A stretch of DNA of 64,000 nt from assembly GCF_000614125.1 (NCBI RefSeq), contig NZ_BAKJ01000027.1, positions 1 through 64,000 of the forward strand, written 5' to 3'. Every line of letters begins with the position of its first letter. The stretch's first letter is position 1. A program made the translations under genes and the position numbers. Below the pieces are notes generated by a model. That model was given only the letters and a program-made list of their open reading frames with translations, had not been told where the DNA came from and did no database searches. Shown here one piece after another: positions 39,403-48,738 of this stretch. The DNA is from Bacteroides rodentium JCM 16496 (GTDB lineage Bacteria > Bacteroidota > Bacteroidia > Bacteroidales > Bacteroidaceae).

Positions 39403-39924
39403 ATGAACATTAGAACAATATTGATTATGGGACTGCTTAGTATGTTGGTATCGGATTGCAATGCACAAAGGAAACTTACAGAGCAGGAACAAGCAGATAT
39501 AGATACTTTTCTTTATTTACAAGCCAAGCACGAAGCGGAGATAAAAGCTTTGATTACGATCGATATACTGTACTTGGTGGACAGAAAACATGTCTATGCC
39601 TACAAGGGTTACCATATTTCCTACGACAATACCAAAGTAATCCCTTTAACCGCCAAAGAGAAGAAGACAATTACCGACGCGTATAGAAAAGGAGCATTAG
39701 GCATTTCTGTTAATGATATTGTTAATTATGCTGCCATTCCCGCATTCAACAGCTATTTATTTGTTGCCGGAAACACATTCATATTATCTTATAACTATGG
39801 GATATTCAAACACGAAAGCTTTGAAGAATATGATATTGCAATTTCCAATAAATGGAAACGGAAAGTGGAATCAATCATCAAGAAATACTGTCCTGAAAGC
39901 TTTTCCCAAAGCGAACAGTATTGA
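39403..39924 (+). CDS. Putative lipoprotein of unknown function
   Basis: 173 residues, not recognised. The N-terminus (IRTILIMGLLSMLVSDC) ends in a lipobox-like Cys at residue 19, so probably periplasmic and membrane-anchored. The rest is mixed alpha/beta with many Tyr, Lys and Ile. First gene of the accessory island; more A/T-rich than the flanking core genes. Confidence 0.6.
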   Translation: MNIRTILIMGLLSMLVSDCNAQRKLTEQEQADIDTFLYLQAKHEAEIKALITIDILYLVDRKHVYAYKGYHISYDNTKVIPLTAKEKKTITDAYRKGALGISVNDIVNYAAIPAFNSYLFVAGNTFILSYNYGIFKHESFEEYDIAISNKWKRKVESIIKKYCPESFSQSEQY

Positions 39925-39979
39925 AATGCACACTATATGCACACTTCCAAACCACTTCTGATTCAATAATATTACTTTT
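39924..39979. repeat. Duplicated intergenic segment, copy 2
   Basis: AAATGCACACTATATGCACAC followed by TTCAATAATATTACTTTT. Precedes the MORN protein as copy 1 precedes the lipoprotein gene, suggesting a duplicated promoter or gene unit. Confidence 0.65.
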
Positions 39980-40018
39980 CTTTGCCGGAAAATAAACAAT
40001 GCCCAATACTATTATAGC

Positions 40019-41089
40019 ATGAAGAAAATGTTTTTAATGTTCCTCCTATGCGGAGCGACCCTGCTGAACACATCAGCGCAAGAGAAAGTATATCAAATAG
40101 ACGAAGTATCAGTCATCAACTATGGCGACGGACGATTACTGTACCGCCATTGGGATCAGGATAAAACTCCCCTGCAAGGCGAGCATCGCATCATCGATGG
40201 TTATCGTTCGGAATACCTCATTGCCAACTTCAAGGACGGAATGTATGACGGTCTTTACCGATACTACAAAAATAATGTATTGATGATAGAAAGCACTTAC
40301 AAGAACGGTAACTTTGACGGCTATCGCAAAGCATTCTATCCGGACGGCAAAACCTTGGCAGAGGAATCGACCTTCATAGACGGGAAGATGAACGGCATCA
40401 TCAAGTCCTATTATCAGAACGGACAGGTGAAAACCGAAGTCAGCTACAAAATGGGTGTACAGGACGGGCCGGACCGACGTTACAGTGAAGATGGAAAACT
40501 GCTTCTGGACACCTACTATAAAGACGGACTACCGGACGGCAACTGGGTGGAGCACATCACAAGCAACAGAGGTGACTACACATGCCGCCGTAGCTTTAAG
40601 AACGGGAAAATGACGGGAGAATATTCCAGAATATGGGCAAGCGGAAAGCCATACGAAAAGGGCACTTACAAAGACGGCAAGAAAGAAGGTGTCTGGACAG
40701 AATACCGCGACGACGGGACGCCATCCGTCTCGACCACCTACAAGGCCGATGAGAAAACCGGGGAAGAAAAGCATTACTTTACCAACGGGAAGGTAGAGAC
40801 CTCAAGAAACTTCCTGAACGGAAAACGTGACGGCATCAGCCGTGAATATTACAGCAACGGCAAGTTGAAATTGGAACGCACTTACAAAGCCAACAAAGAG
40901 GAAGGCCCCTACAAGCGTTTTTACGAAGACGGAACTTTGCGTGAAGAAGGACGTTGCGAAAACGATTCAGAAGTCTATCGCAAGGAATATTACGATAACG
41001 GCAAACTGAAAGCCGTAGCGGAACGTCCCAACGGCAGCGGTTCGTGGACTACACTGGAAAGATATGACCGCAACGGAAACAAGCAATAA
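40019..41089 (+). CDS. Exported MORN-repeat / YwqK-family protein
   Basis: 356 residues with a signal peptide (MKKMFLMFLLCGATLLNTSAQ). Then about eleven MORN-variant repeats of roughly 22-24 residues with the pattern YxxGxxxGxxxxYxxxGxx, for example SYYQNGQVKTEVSYKMGVQDG. Such proteins are often labelled YwqK-family antitoxin, but this one is exported, so that function is doubtful. It probably forms an extended beta-structure facing the periplasm. Overlaps the next gene by 26 bases. Confidence 0.8.
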   Translation: MKKMFLMFLLCGATLLNTSAQEKVYQIDEVSVINYGDGRLLYRHWDQDKTPLQGEHRIIDGYRSEYLIANFKDGMYDGLYRYYKNNVLMIESTYKNGNFDGYRKAFYPDGKTLAEESTFIDGKMNGIIKSYYQNGQVKTEVSYKMGVQDGPDRRYSEDGKLLLDTYYKDGLPDGNWVEHITSNRGDYTCRRSFKNGKMTGEYSRIWASGKPYEKGTYKDGKKEGVWTEYRDDGTPSVSTTYKADEKTGEEKHYFTNGKVETSRNFLNGKRDGISREYYSNGKLKLERTYKANKEEGPYKRFYEDGTLREEGRCENDSEVYRKEYYDNGKLKAVAERPNGSGSWTTLERYDRNGNKQ

Positions 41090-41756
41090 AATACGTCTGC
41101 CGGGAATAATCAAGAAACTGCTCATCGGTTGTTTCCCGGCATTCGGCATTTGCATGTCTGCTTGTCCACAGGAAGGGTGTGATGTAAAGCAAGATATTTA
41201 TCAGCTACAACAAGGATACGAGCTTTGTGTCTCCTTATCACCGGATAGCATACGCAGGTTTACCTTAAAGCATGGGGATGAGACGCAATTGATTGAAGAA
41301 GAACCTATAGAATGCACACAAGCTGATAAATATGCTTTGCGTTACAGCGGAATGGATTTCGAAAAGTATTTCGTATTAGACCGTTGGGAATCACAATACA
41401 CTGTTCGTTTGTACCTATACGAGAAGAGTACAGGAAAGAATCTCTTCAAGAACAAACTGTATTATGAAAGCGATTGCGACACCCCGTCAGGCCTATTGCT
41501 CTACCAGGATGCCGACAGCAAGACCAATCCCGATGGAAACTTGACCTTGCTCGACTTGCAGACGCTATCCGAAACGAAAATAGACATAAGGCAGTTTATC
41601 CCTAAAGAAGAAAGTCCGGTCTATTACCAGGCAAATTTTGAGATAAGCAAGGTAACCGGTGATTCTGTCTATATTACCTATCATACTGACGAACCGGTCA
41701 GTCATCCGTTTCTTCTATATAAAAGAGAGCGAACAAAAGTAACTGAAAATAAGTAA
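41064..41756 (+). CDS. Putative lipoprotein of unknown function
   Basis: 230 residues, not recognised. Residues 15-35 are hydrophobic (IIKKLLIGCFPAFGICMSAC) with a possible lipobox Cys, then a mainly beta domain. Starts inside the end of the MORN gene and ends 5 bases before the next, so it is cotranscribed. Confidence 0.6.
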   Translation: MTATETSNKIRLPGIIKKLLIGCFPAFGICMSACPQEGCDVKQDIYQLQQGYELCVSLSPDSIRRFTLKHGDETQLIEEEPIECTQADKYALRYSGMDFEKYFVLDRWESQYTVRLYLYEKSTGKNLFKNKLYYESDCDTPSGLLLYQDADSKTNPDGNLTLLDLQTLSETKIDIRQFIPKEESPVYYQANFEISKVTGDSVYITYHTDEPVSHPFLLYKRERTKVTENK

Positions 41757-41761
41757 GACAC

Positions 41762-42268
41762 ATGAATCCGACCAAAAACATAAAAGTCTTATCGATTACC
41801 ATTGCAGTCATTCTGACTGTTCTATTGGTACTCAAAGCCTTGCAAGACACGGATGACTGCGGGTCTGCAGCAGCTTTGGCTGTTCTATGGGTAATAGCAG
41901 CTTTTGACCCTTTATGTCCTTACGCTATAGGTTGGCAAATAGCAGCATGGATGTCATTAGTAAGTTTTACCATCATACTGATTGCATCCGTATGTAAATG
42001 TACCCCTATTAAACGAATACTGATTTTCTATAGCATTATGCCTATCATATATATTGTAGTGACCATGATTTTAGACGCAAAGTTACACCCGGGCGAATTC
42101 CCCGCCAATATTGATAAGCAGATTTATAAAGCATTAGCTTGTTTAATCGTATGCCGCATCAGTTGTTCTTATGCCCGTTACTATATAGGCAGTGCATGGC
42201 ACGGCGTATTGGCACTACTACCATACCTTAGTATAGGCACCATCGTAATTATAACACAGGAATATTAA
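41762..42268 (+). CDS. Small membrane protein of unknown function (paralogue 1)
   Basis: 168 residues, four or five hydrophobic helices. Its last third (CSYARYYIGSAWHGVLALLPYL) is almost repeated in the next gene, so the two arose by duplication. Not recognised. Confidence 0.6.
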   Translation: MNPTKNIKVLSITIAVILTVLLVLKALQDTDDCGSAAALAVLWVIAAFDPLCPYAIGWQIAAWMSLVSFTIILIASVCKCTPIKRILIFYSIMPIIYIVVTMILDAKLHPGEFPANIDKQIYKALACLIVCRISCSYARYYIGSAWHGVLALLPYLSIGTIVIITQEY

Positions 42269-42285
42269 TAAGTAAAACGATTAGA

Positions 42286-42633
42286 ATGAAAGCGAAACTA
42301 ATTTTCTATAGCACTATGATTGCCATATACACAGGAATAGTGATAATAAATATAACAATAGCTTCTTTCTCAGGACGTAGTACTACCTCATTCCCGATTT
42401 TAGAGTCCTTTTTTGAAGCTTTGCTGATTTGTCTATTCGTATGTCCTTTCAGTTGCTCTTTTGCCCGACACTATACAGGCAGTGCATGGCATGGCGTACT
42501 GGCACTACTGTTATTCCTTATTATTCCAGGGTATATCTTTATATGGTATGATGTACTGGGACTACTACTATTATTCATTATTATCGTAGGAGGTATCATT
42601 ACAGTACTATTATATCGAAAAGCAAATAAATAG
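42286..42633 (+). CDS. Small membrane protein of unknown function (paralogue 2)
   Basis: 115 residues, three helices. Contains CSFARHYTGSAWHGVLALLLFL, matching the preceding protein. 17 bases after it and 5 before the next gene; same operon. Confidence 0.6.
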   Translation: MKAKLIFYSTMIAIYTGIVIINITIASFSGRSTTSFPILESFFEALLICLFVCPFSCSFARHYTGSAWHGVLALLLFLIIPGYIFIWYDVLGLLLLFIIIVGGIITVLLYRKANK

Positions 42634-42638
42634 AAGAC

Positions 42639-43592
42639 ATGAAATTCAATAGATACACTTGCCTGCTCTTGCCAAGTATAGCACTGCTCGCCGCATGCAG
42701 TCGCAATACCCAACCGCAAGAACACTATAATTCAGTTTTAATCACAGAATACAACAATACCTACGATAATGCGGGCAGATTGGTGAATGTAAAAGCAGTA
42801 AATACGCATAATCTGTACTACAGCCAAGACAAAGCTTATATACTGACATCTAACAGTTTGCAGCAATATATCTATAGCAATGACACGGACTACATAGCCA
42901 CGGAGATTTCCGACTCTGACATAAGGACAACAAGCCGTCACAAGAACATAAAGGAGGAACTTTGGCTAAAAGATGGCAAGGATACCACATTCTACTCATT
43001 TACCAGATATTATGCCAAGGACAAACCGGAATATATAAAAGACATATCTGCATCCTGCGATTCTCCCTCGGAAAAATGGATGTCCGAAAGTTTCTACACT
43101 TATAACAGTCAAGGGGAACTCGTTAAAACAACAGACACCGACCTGACGACCGGAGAGAAAACGGAAAGATACTTCTTCAGAGGAATTACCTACGAGGAAG
43201 CTCTGCAAAAGACACCTCATTCCGAATGTACACGAGAGATAGTTTGCGAAAACACTACGGCAAATAACGACACCGTCATTGTCACGACTACCATTGGCGG
43301 ATTACCCCGTGAAATCCGGAAAGAATATAGAGACGGAGAACTCAAAATTGAAGTTCTCAATAGGAAATTCGGAGATTCTCACCGGACAGACAGTATCTAC
43401 TACAAGAATGGCATGAAGTTTAAAGAGACTTGTATTGATTCAGGCCGGACAAGTAAAACCATAAAAATCTCCATTTATGACGAAAGGGGCCATTTATTGA
43501 AAGAAACCGATAAATACAAATACAATAAAAGTACAGAACAAGAGGATTTACTGCCACCTTATCAGATACCCTACATATCAGATGAGCTTTGA
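42639..43592 (+). CDS. Lipoprotein with YD/RHS-like beta segments, unknown function
   Basis: 317 residues. Lipoprotein signal LLPSIALLAAC. The body has scattered YDNAGRLVNVK, YNSQGELVKTT and YDERGHLLKET motifs, the short beta-hairpin type seen in RHS/YD and MORN-like proteins, but too few for an RHS shell. Last gene of the island. Confidence 0.65.
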   Translation: MKFNRYTCLLLPSIALLAACSRNTQPQEHYNSVLITEYNNTYDNAGRLVNVKAVNTHNLYYSQDKAYILTSNSLQQYIYSNDTDYIATEISDSDIRTTSRHKNIKEELWLKDGKDTTFYSFTRYYAKDKPEYIKDISASCDSPSEKWMSESFYTYNSQGELVKTTDTDLTTGEKTERYFFRGITYEEALQKTPHSECTREIVCENTTANNDTVIVTTTIGGLPREIRKEYRDGELKIEVLNRKFGDSHRTDSIYYKNGMKFKETCIDSGRTSKTIKISIYDERGHLLKETDKYKYNKSTEQEDLLPPYQIPYISDEL

Positions 43593-43625
43593 TGAAGCAT
43601 CCATCAACAAACAAACTCCCCTAAG

Positions 43626-44878
43626 TCAAGAGAAAGCCCTCTGGAAATCCCTGCCCGACGGGGACTGGAATACCTGCAAATCAAACTCCGGAATAATGGC
43701 AAGTACGTGGTCGAAGACATCGGCTTGTACCCCTTCGTAGGGCACCCAATCCTTCAGCGCACAGAAGAAATAAAGCTCTATCGGGATACCGTGGTCGGTA
43801 GGCTGGAGTTGGCGCACCATGCAGGTCAGTTCCTGATTTACGTCGGGAAGACTTTTCAAATAAGCCGTCAGATACGCCCGGAACACACCAAGATTGGTCT
43901 GGCGGCGTCCGTTGACGAGGATGGAGTTATCGATGCCGTTTTCCGCATTGTACTTTTCAATCACTTCCTCCGTCTGCTCCACATAATCTTTCAGTAGCTG
44001 TATCTTGCGATATTTTGCCAGCATCTCCGGGGTGCAGAAACGGACGCTGGTCATGTCGATATTGATGCTGCGCTTCACTCGCCGCCCACCGCTCTCGCGC
44101 ATGCCGCGCCAGTTCTGGAAGGAGTCGCTGACAAGCAGGTAAGGAGGGATGGTGGTAATGGTATTGTCCCAATTGCGCACCTTTACAGTGTTCAGCGTCA
44201 CTTCTATCACCGTGCCGTCCGCACCATACTTGGGCATGGCAATCCAGTCGCCCACCTTCAGCATGTCGTTGGCCGAAAGCTGCACACCGGAGACAAAGCC
44301 CATAATGGAATCCTTGAATACCAGCATCAGGATGGCTGCCGAAGCACCCAATCCGGCAAGCAGCGAAAGCGGGTCGCGGCCTATCAGTTCGCCCACGACC
44401 ACAATGCCGCCCACCAGCCATAGGATGACTTGCATGGTCTGCAACATCCCCTTTAAAGGGCGGTCACGAAATTGCTCCTTCTCGCTGTATACACTGTAAA
44501 CAGCCTTCAGGAACGAGTTGACGAAACTCAGGAAAGTAATGATGATGTAAATAAGGCAGATACGCCGGATGAAATCCATTGTCGATGAACCGACTTCGAC
44601 AAATGCCAATGGAACAAACAGGTAGATGATGACAGGAGCCACCATGCGGCTGAGGTGCACCATCACTTTACGGTCGAATACGATGTCGTCCCATGTAGCT
44701 TTGGTCTTCTTCACCAGTTGTGCCACTACTTTCAGCAGAATTTTCCGGCATAGGGTATCTGCCAGAAAAGCAACGGCAAGTATCAATGCAAAAGCAATGA
44801 ATTGGTCGAACATATCAGCCCGGGAAGGGATATGCCCCACCCGATTAAAAGGTCGTCTATCTTCTTCAATATTTCCAT
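43626..44878 (-). CDS. Mechanosensitive ion channel, MscS family
   Basis: About 417 residues. Several N-terminal helices, then the MscS pore and beta domain: GLGASAAILMLVFKDSIMGFVSGVQL, DWIAMPKYGADGTVIEVTLNTVKVRNWDNT, and a C-terminal alpha/beta part. The visible frame opens at GTG 44840 (MGHIPSRAD). The upstream frame from ATG 44878 (MEILKKIDDLLIGWGIS) would join it if one C were restored near 44824-44831, so I extend the gene to 44878. Confidence 0.88.
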
Positions 44879-44883
44879 AGTGC

Positions 44884-45014
44884 CTCTCCCCCGACCCCTC
44901 CCCCGTAGGGAGGGGAGATGGGGGTTACTTTAGTTATGTATTAACAGTTCTATTCTCTCTTATGCTATTCTCCCTTTCTTCCCTCTCCACGGGGGAGGGG
45001 TTGGAGGAGAGACT
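44884..45014. repeat. Inverted G/C-rich repeats around the end of the DUF4435 gene
   Basis: Left arm CTCTCCCCCGACCCCTCCCC (44884 onward, itself followed by GGGAGGGGAG) and right arm CTCTCCACGGGGGAGGGG near 44993 are inverted copies. The right arm codes for SSNPSPVERE of the DUF4435 protein. Confidence 0.75.
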
Positions 45015-46001
45015 TAAGAATTCACTTATCTCTTCCCGCATCCATTGGTACAAAAAGAGATTCTTGTACCCGTCGTTCTTCTTCAACATGAAAGCGGGGC
45101 TTGCCAGGCTGTTCTCGTAACAAGTCAGTTCATTGCGGAACTGTTCATCACTTCTTGCCAACCGCTTGATTTCCGCCTCACGCTCCCGTCGCAGGCGGGT
45201 GCAGACGGGCACAAGGAGCTTAAGCACCACGCCGTCCATCAGATGGTGCCCCTGGATATACAGATAGGCGGTTTCGGGCTTCAAGGCAAGGCGTTCCAGT
45301 TCTACCCCCAGCTGCTTCACGCCGTCCATGTAGCGGGGATAGCGCACTTGCAACTCTTGCAGCTTGACCGCCACGCTACGCTCCACCCGGGCAAGCGCCT
45401 CTTCGGGACGATACACATCCACCTCTTGCAGGCGTGTGCTGTCGTGGAACTCGTACATGGGGAAAGTATTCGTGTCGCGGTTGCGGTAGAACCAGACATT
45501 CCACAAGAAGAGCGGATAAATTATCTCGGAATAACGGCGCAAGAAAGCAGGGAAGTCTATCAGCCGGCGGTCGTTGAGCGTGGCTTGCACACAGACCTCG
45601 TGCAAACTTTCGGCATAGCACTGGAAGTTCTCAATGGCGTAGGCATAGGTCTGGATGACGTATGGGCTGCCGTTCACCATATGCGACATAGGCGTGGCCC
45701 CTTGCAGAAGGAAGTCGTAATCACTGTCCACGCAGGCAATCAGGTTCTTGCCCAACTGCTCGACCTTGAAGATACGGGTCAATGCCATCTTCTTCCCCTT
45801 GGCCAGCGACTTCGAGGAGGGAAGCATTATCTGGAAATAGCGTTCTTCATTCTCGAACTCGGTCAACAGCGTCCGCCAGAAAGCAATGTCGTCATAGCTT
45901 TCCACATACGCCACTATGCGCCTGCGTGCTCTCTTGGGAGACAGCTTGCGGGCGGCATCCAGATAGGCGGAAGTAAGGTTATGTCTTAGAGAAGTAGCCA
46001 C
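44934..46001 (-). CDS. DUF4435 protein, TOPRIM-like (AriB-like)
   Basis: 355 residues. DUF4435 is a TOPRIM-fold family. The acidic triad is visible as RIVAYVESYDDIAFW (Glu34) and NLIACVDSDYDFLL (DxDxD near 93-97). Directly follows a compact ATPase gene; this ATPase/DUF4435 pairing is that of AriA/AriB in the PARIS anti-phage system, where the TOPRIM protein is the effector. The last residues come from repeat DNA. The pair may have another, housekeeping function in Bacteroides. Confidence 0.8.
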   Translation of the reverse strand: MATSLRHNLTSAYLDAARKLSPKRARRRIVAYVESYDDIAFWRTLLTEFENEERYFQIMLPSSKSLAKGKKMALTRIFKVEQLGKNLIACVDSDYDFLLQGATPMSHMVNGSPYVIQTYAYAIENFQCYAESLHEVCVQATLNDRRLIDFPAFLRRYSEIIYPLFLWNVWFYRNRDTNTFPMYEFHDSTRLQEVDVYRPEEALARVERSVAVKLQELQVRYPRYMDGVKQLGVELERLALKPETAYLYIQGHHLMDGVVLKLLVPVCTRLRREREAEIKRLARSDEQFRNELTCYENSLASPAFMLKKNDGYKNLFLYQWMREEISEFLSLSSNPSPVEREERENSIRENRTVNT

Positions 46002-46012
46002 GCATCCAGGGA

Positions 46013-46034
46013 TTAAGGATTAGGGATTAGGGAT
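46013..46034. repeat. GGGATTAAGGATTAGGGATTAGGG single arm
   Basis: Same unit as 13229-13286. Contains the stop codon and last codons of the ATPase gene. Confidence 0.7.
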
Positions 46035-46843
46035 GAAATCTCGCTCACTTCGGTCACTGCATCCAGCCAGCCCTCCATGATGACGGCGGGAGAATGCGTG
46101 GTGAGGATAAGCTGGACGTTGGGGTTCAGTTCGCGAATCATGCCGATAAGTTTCTGCTGCCAGTCGATGTGCAGGGAGGCTTCCGGCTCGTCCATGAAAA
46201 GCACACAGTGGTCACCGTCGCGCACCAGCACGGTCAGCAGGATGACCAGCATCTGCTTCTCGCCCGACGACAGTTTGTAGGGCAGCAGGCGCTCGCCGTT
46301 CTGATAGAAAACGATGTCATTGCTTTTGCGGTCTATCTTCTTATGGGTATAGCTGAAAAGTTCGTCCACCATATCCTGAAACTTCCGCTTGGGAAGGGAA
46401 AGGGAGGGAGCCAGGCTGCGCTGCTCTTCATCGCCGCTGAGCAGCTCTATCATCTTGTTGCCGATGTTCACCTGGTAGTCCAGATAACGGCGCTGGAGCA
46501 GATAGAGCTGCCAGTCCAGTTCCGACTTCACGTTGGCATCGGCCATGCGTGCCGTAAAGTCGCCCATGATGAGGGGGCGGTCGTAGCTACGGATTACATC
46601 ATAAGGGATAAAGGTAGCTGCGGGGTTGTCGAAGTAGACGTGTACCCCGTTCTTCTCGTCACTCTTCACTTCACCCGATGTCTGTTCCAGATAGCCCACC
46701 GAACGGTTCAGGATAGTGGTCTTCCCCACTCCGTTGATGCCGGAAAGTATATTGACGTCAGGACGCAGGTCCCAGGCAATATCGTACCGATGCCACAATC
46801 CGTGTATTTCGATACGCTTGATGTAATTGGCTTGTACTTCCAT
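46013..46843 (-). CDS. ABC-type ATPase partner of the DUF4435 protein
   Basis: 276 residues, an AAA_15/AAA_21-like ATPase without membrane part. Walker A GINGVGKTT at 35-43, signature LSSGEKQM near 194, Walker B CVLFMDEPEASLH near 215 and the H-loop TTHSPAVI. Shorter than typical AriA because the coiled-coil insert is small. The C-terminal SLIPNP is encoded by a GGATTAGGGATT repeat. Eleven bases upstream of the DUF4435 start. Confidence 0.85.
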   Translation of the reverse strand: MEVQANYIKRIEIHGLWHRYDIAWDLRPDVNILSGINGVGKTTILNRSVGYLEQTSGEVKSDEKNGVHVYFDNPAATFIPYDVIRSYDRPLIMGDFTARMADANVKSELDWQLYLLQRRYLDYQVNIGNKMIELLSGDEEQRSLAPSLSLPKRKFQDMVDELFSYTHKKIDRKSNDIVFYQNGERLLPYKLSSGEKQMLVILLTVLVRDGDHCVLFMDEPEASLHIDWQQKLIGMIRELNPNVQLILTTHSPAVIMEGWLDAVTEVSEISSLIPNP

Positions 46844-46865
46844 GATTTCTTGCTTTAATCAGAAG

Positions 46866-46873
46866 CAAATATA
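46866..46873 (-). promoter_or_regulatory. -7 box of the ATPase/DUF4435 operon
   Basis: The minus strand reads TATATTTG, 23 bases before the ATPase start. Confidence 0.45.
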
Positions 46874-46981
46874 CACGATAATCTCTTATTTCTACGCCCG
46901 CAAGGTAGAAAAATCATATAATGAAAGTTTTCTCTTTTCAGAAAATAGTTGTTCTTTTGCACCCGCAAAGAACAAAAGACT

Positions 46982-47893
46982 ATGAACAAGAACATTCAAG
47001 GGCATCTGTTCGCCCTTACCGCAAATATTCTGTGGGGCTTGATGGCACCTATAGGCAAGTCAGCTCTGATAGAGTTTTCCGCGTTGTCAGTAACCACATT
47101 CCGCATGGTAGGCGCAGCCGCCTGCTTCTGGCTCCTCTCCTTATTCTGCAAACGCGAGCAGGTGGACCACCGGGACATGCTGAAGATATTCTTCGCCGCA
47201 CTCTTCGCCCTGGTATTCAATCAGGGTGTCTATATCTTCGGACTCTCCATGACTTCACCCATAGACGCCTCCATCGTCACCACCACGCTGCCCATCGTCA
47301 CCATGATAGTGGCAGCAATCTATCTGAAAGAACCGGTCACCAACAAGAAAGTGCTGGGCATCTTTGTAGGAGCCATGGGAGCATTTATACTCATCATGAG
47401 CAGCCAGACCACCGGTGCCGGCAATGGCAGCCTCATCGGAGACCTTCTCTGCCTGCTCGCTCAAATCAGCTTCTCCATTTATCTGACCGTATTCAAGGGG
47501 TTGTCGCAGAAATACTCTCCCATCACCCTGAACAAATGGATGTTTGTCTATGCCTCCATGTGCTACATCCCGTTCTCTTACCACGACGTGGCTGCCATAC
47601 AGTGGAGCGAAATATCCACAGCCGCCCTGCTGCAAGCGGGATATGTGGTTGTGGGAGGAAGCTTCCTTGCCTATATCTTCATAATGAGTGCGCAGAGGCT
47701 GTTGCGCCCCACTGTCGTGAGCATGTACAACTACATGCAACCCATCGTGGCCTCAACCGTTGCCATCATCTTAGGATTGGGAGTGTTCAATTTGGAAAAG
47801 GGAATAGCCATAGCCTTGGTATTCCTGGGAGTGTACATCGTGACACAAAGCAAGTCACGCAAGGATTTTGAGAAAGAAGGGAGAGAACCGTAA
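46982..47893 (+). CDS. EamA/DMT-family transporter
   Basis: About 303 residues and ten helices in two EamA halves: ALTANILWGLMAPIGK in the first, CLLAQISFSIYLTVFKGL starting the second, and YNYMQPIVASTVAIILG near the end. Probably exports a metabolite; substrate unknown. MNKNIQGH at 46982 is chosen over the ATG at 46949 because family members begin just before helix 1. Confidence 0.9.
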   Translation: MNKNIQGHLFALTANILWGLMAPIGKSALIEFSALSVTTFRMVGAAACFWLLSLFCKREQVDHRDMLKIFFAALFALVFNQGVYIFGLSMTSPIDASIVTTTLPIVTMIVAAIYLKEPVTNKKVLGIFVGAMGAFILIMSSQTTGAGNGSLIGDLLCLLAQISFSIYLTVFKGLSQKYSPITLNKWMFVYASMCYIPFSYHDVAAIQWSEISTAALLQAGYVVVGGSFLAYIFIMSAQRLLRPTVVSMYNYMQPIVASTVAIILGLGVFNLEKGIAIALVFLGVYIVTQSKSRKDFEKEGREP

Positions 47894-47955
47894 TGATGAG
47901 ATACGTCAAGTGCTTAGCAAACAGATTTATATTATTCACTTAAAACAAAAGTAAA

Positions 47956-48489
47956 ATGAAAAAGATTACCTTGTTTTTATTTATGATGCTCGCTGCAATG
48001 GCGGCAAAAGCGCAAATTTATGCAGGAGGAAGTCTTGGCTTCTGGTATGACAACGGAGATGATGGCGGAGTTGAAACCACAACGTTCACCATTTCCCCCG
48101 AAATAGGTTACAACCTCAACTCCAAGTGGGCAATAGGTATGGCACTCGGTTTCTCTCACATAACCGCCAGCGACGAAGCCAAAGTAAAGACTACCGGATT
48201 TGCCATCGCACCCTACGCACGTTTTTCTTTCTACGAAAACAAGATGGTACGCTTGTTCATTGATGGCGGCTTTGGGTTCTCTACCGTAAACAGTGATGTG
48301 GCAAAGACAGTGAACGGCATTGAGGTAGGTTTCAAACCCGGCATTGCCCTAAAGCTGAACGAACACTTCAGCCTAATCGGTAAGGTAGGATTCTTAGGTT
48401 ATCGGGATGACTATATATCCGGTGCCGACGGACAAGGACTGGCGTTGAGCAGTGAAGATTTGTCTTTGGGATTCCACTATGAGTTCTAA
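47956..48489 (+). CDS. Outer-membrane beta-barrel protein
   Basis: 177 residues. Signal peptide MKKITLFLFMMLAAMAAKAQ, then eight alternating strands (SLGFWYDNG, FTISPEIGYNL, FAIAPYARFSF, MVRLFIDGGFGF, VGFKPGIALKL, ending LGFHYEF with terminal Phe). An OmpX/OmpW-like barrel. Function unknown. Confidence 0.88.
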   Translation: MKKITLFLFMMLAAMAAKAQIYAGGSLGFWYDNGDDGGVETTTFTISPEIGYNLNSKWAIGMALGFSHITASDEAKVKTTGFAIAPYARFSFYENKMVRLFIDGGFGFSTVNSDVAKTVNGIEVGFKPGIALKLNEHFSLIGKVGFLGYRDDYISGADGQGLALSSEDLSLGFHYEF

Positions 48490-48497
48490 GACGCTGT

Positions 48498-48720
48498 CTT
48501 CTCCTTGTTTTTATCCCTTTCGCAGTCCGCGAAATAGATATCCGGCAGATTCTCGGTAGACACAAAGGAAGTCAGGTAGCCTTGTAGCACCTGGCTTTCT
48601 TTATCGGCCAGCATTGCCTCAATCTTCGGGCTTTCCCGGACTTCGCCCATTGACACCTCCACCGTCACGACCACCCTGCCCATCATCACCATGATAGCGA
48701 CCGCGATTTAGAGGCTGCCT
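48498..48720. pseudogene. Relics of meaB 3' end (minus strand) and of the EamA gene (plus strand)
   Basis: On the minus strand 48500-48640 codes for KIEAMLADKESQVLQGYL, TSFVSTENLPDIYF, a diverged copy of the MeaB C-terminus (IEAMLTGKENQVLQGNLTSF). On the plus strand 48628-48715 resembles the EamA gene at 47238-47330 (GCCCATTGACACCTCCACCG against GCCCATAGACGCCTCCATCG), with a stop where the gene continues. Neither is functional. Confidence 0.75.
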
Positions 48721-48738
48721 ACGCCCTACCGTGATGAT

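Noticed and set aside
40019..41089. YwqK-type cytoplasmic antitoxin
   Set aside because: It carries a signal peptide and no toxin gene is recognisable beside it; only the MORN repeats support the name.
42639..43592. RHS/YD polymorphic toxin
   Set aside because: Only a few YD-like hairpins, no RHS core box and no C-terminal toxin domain; lipoprotein signal present.
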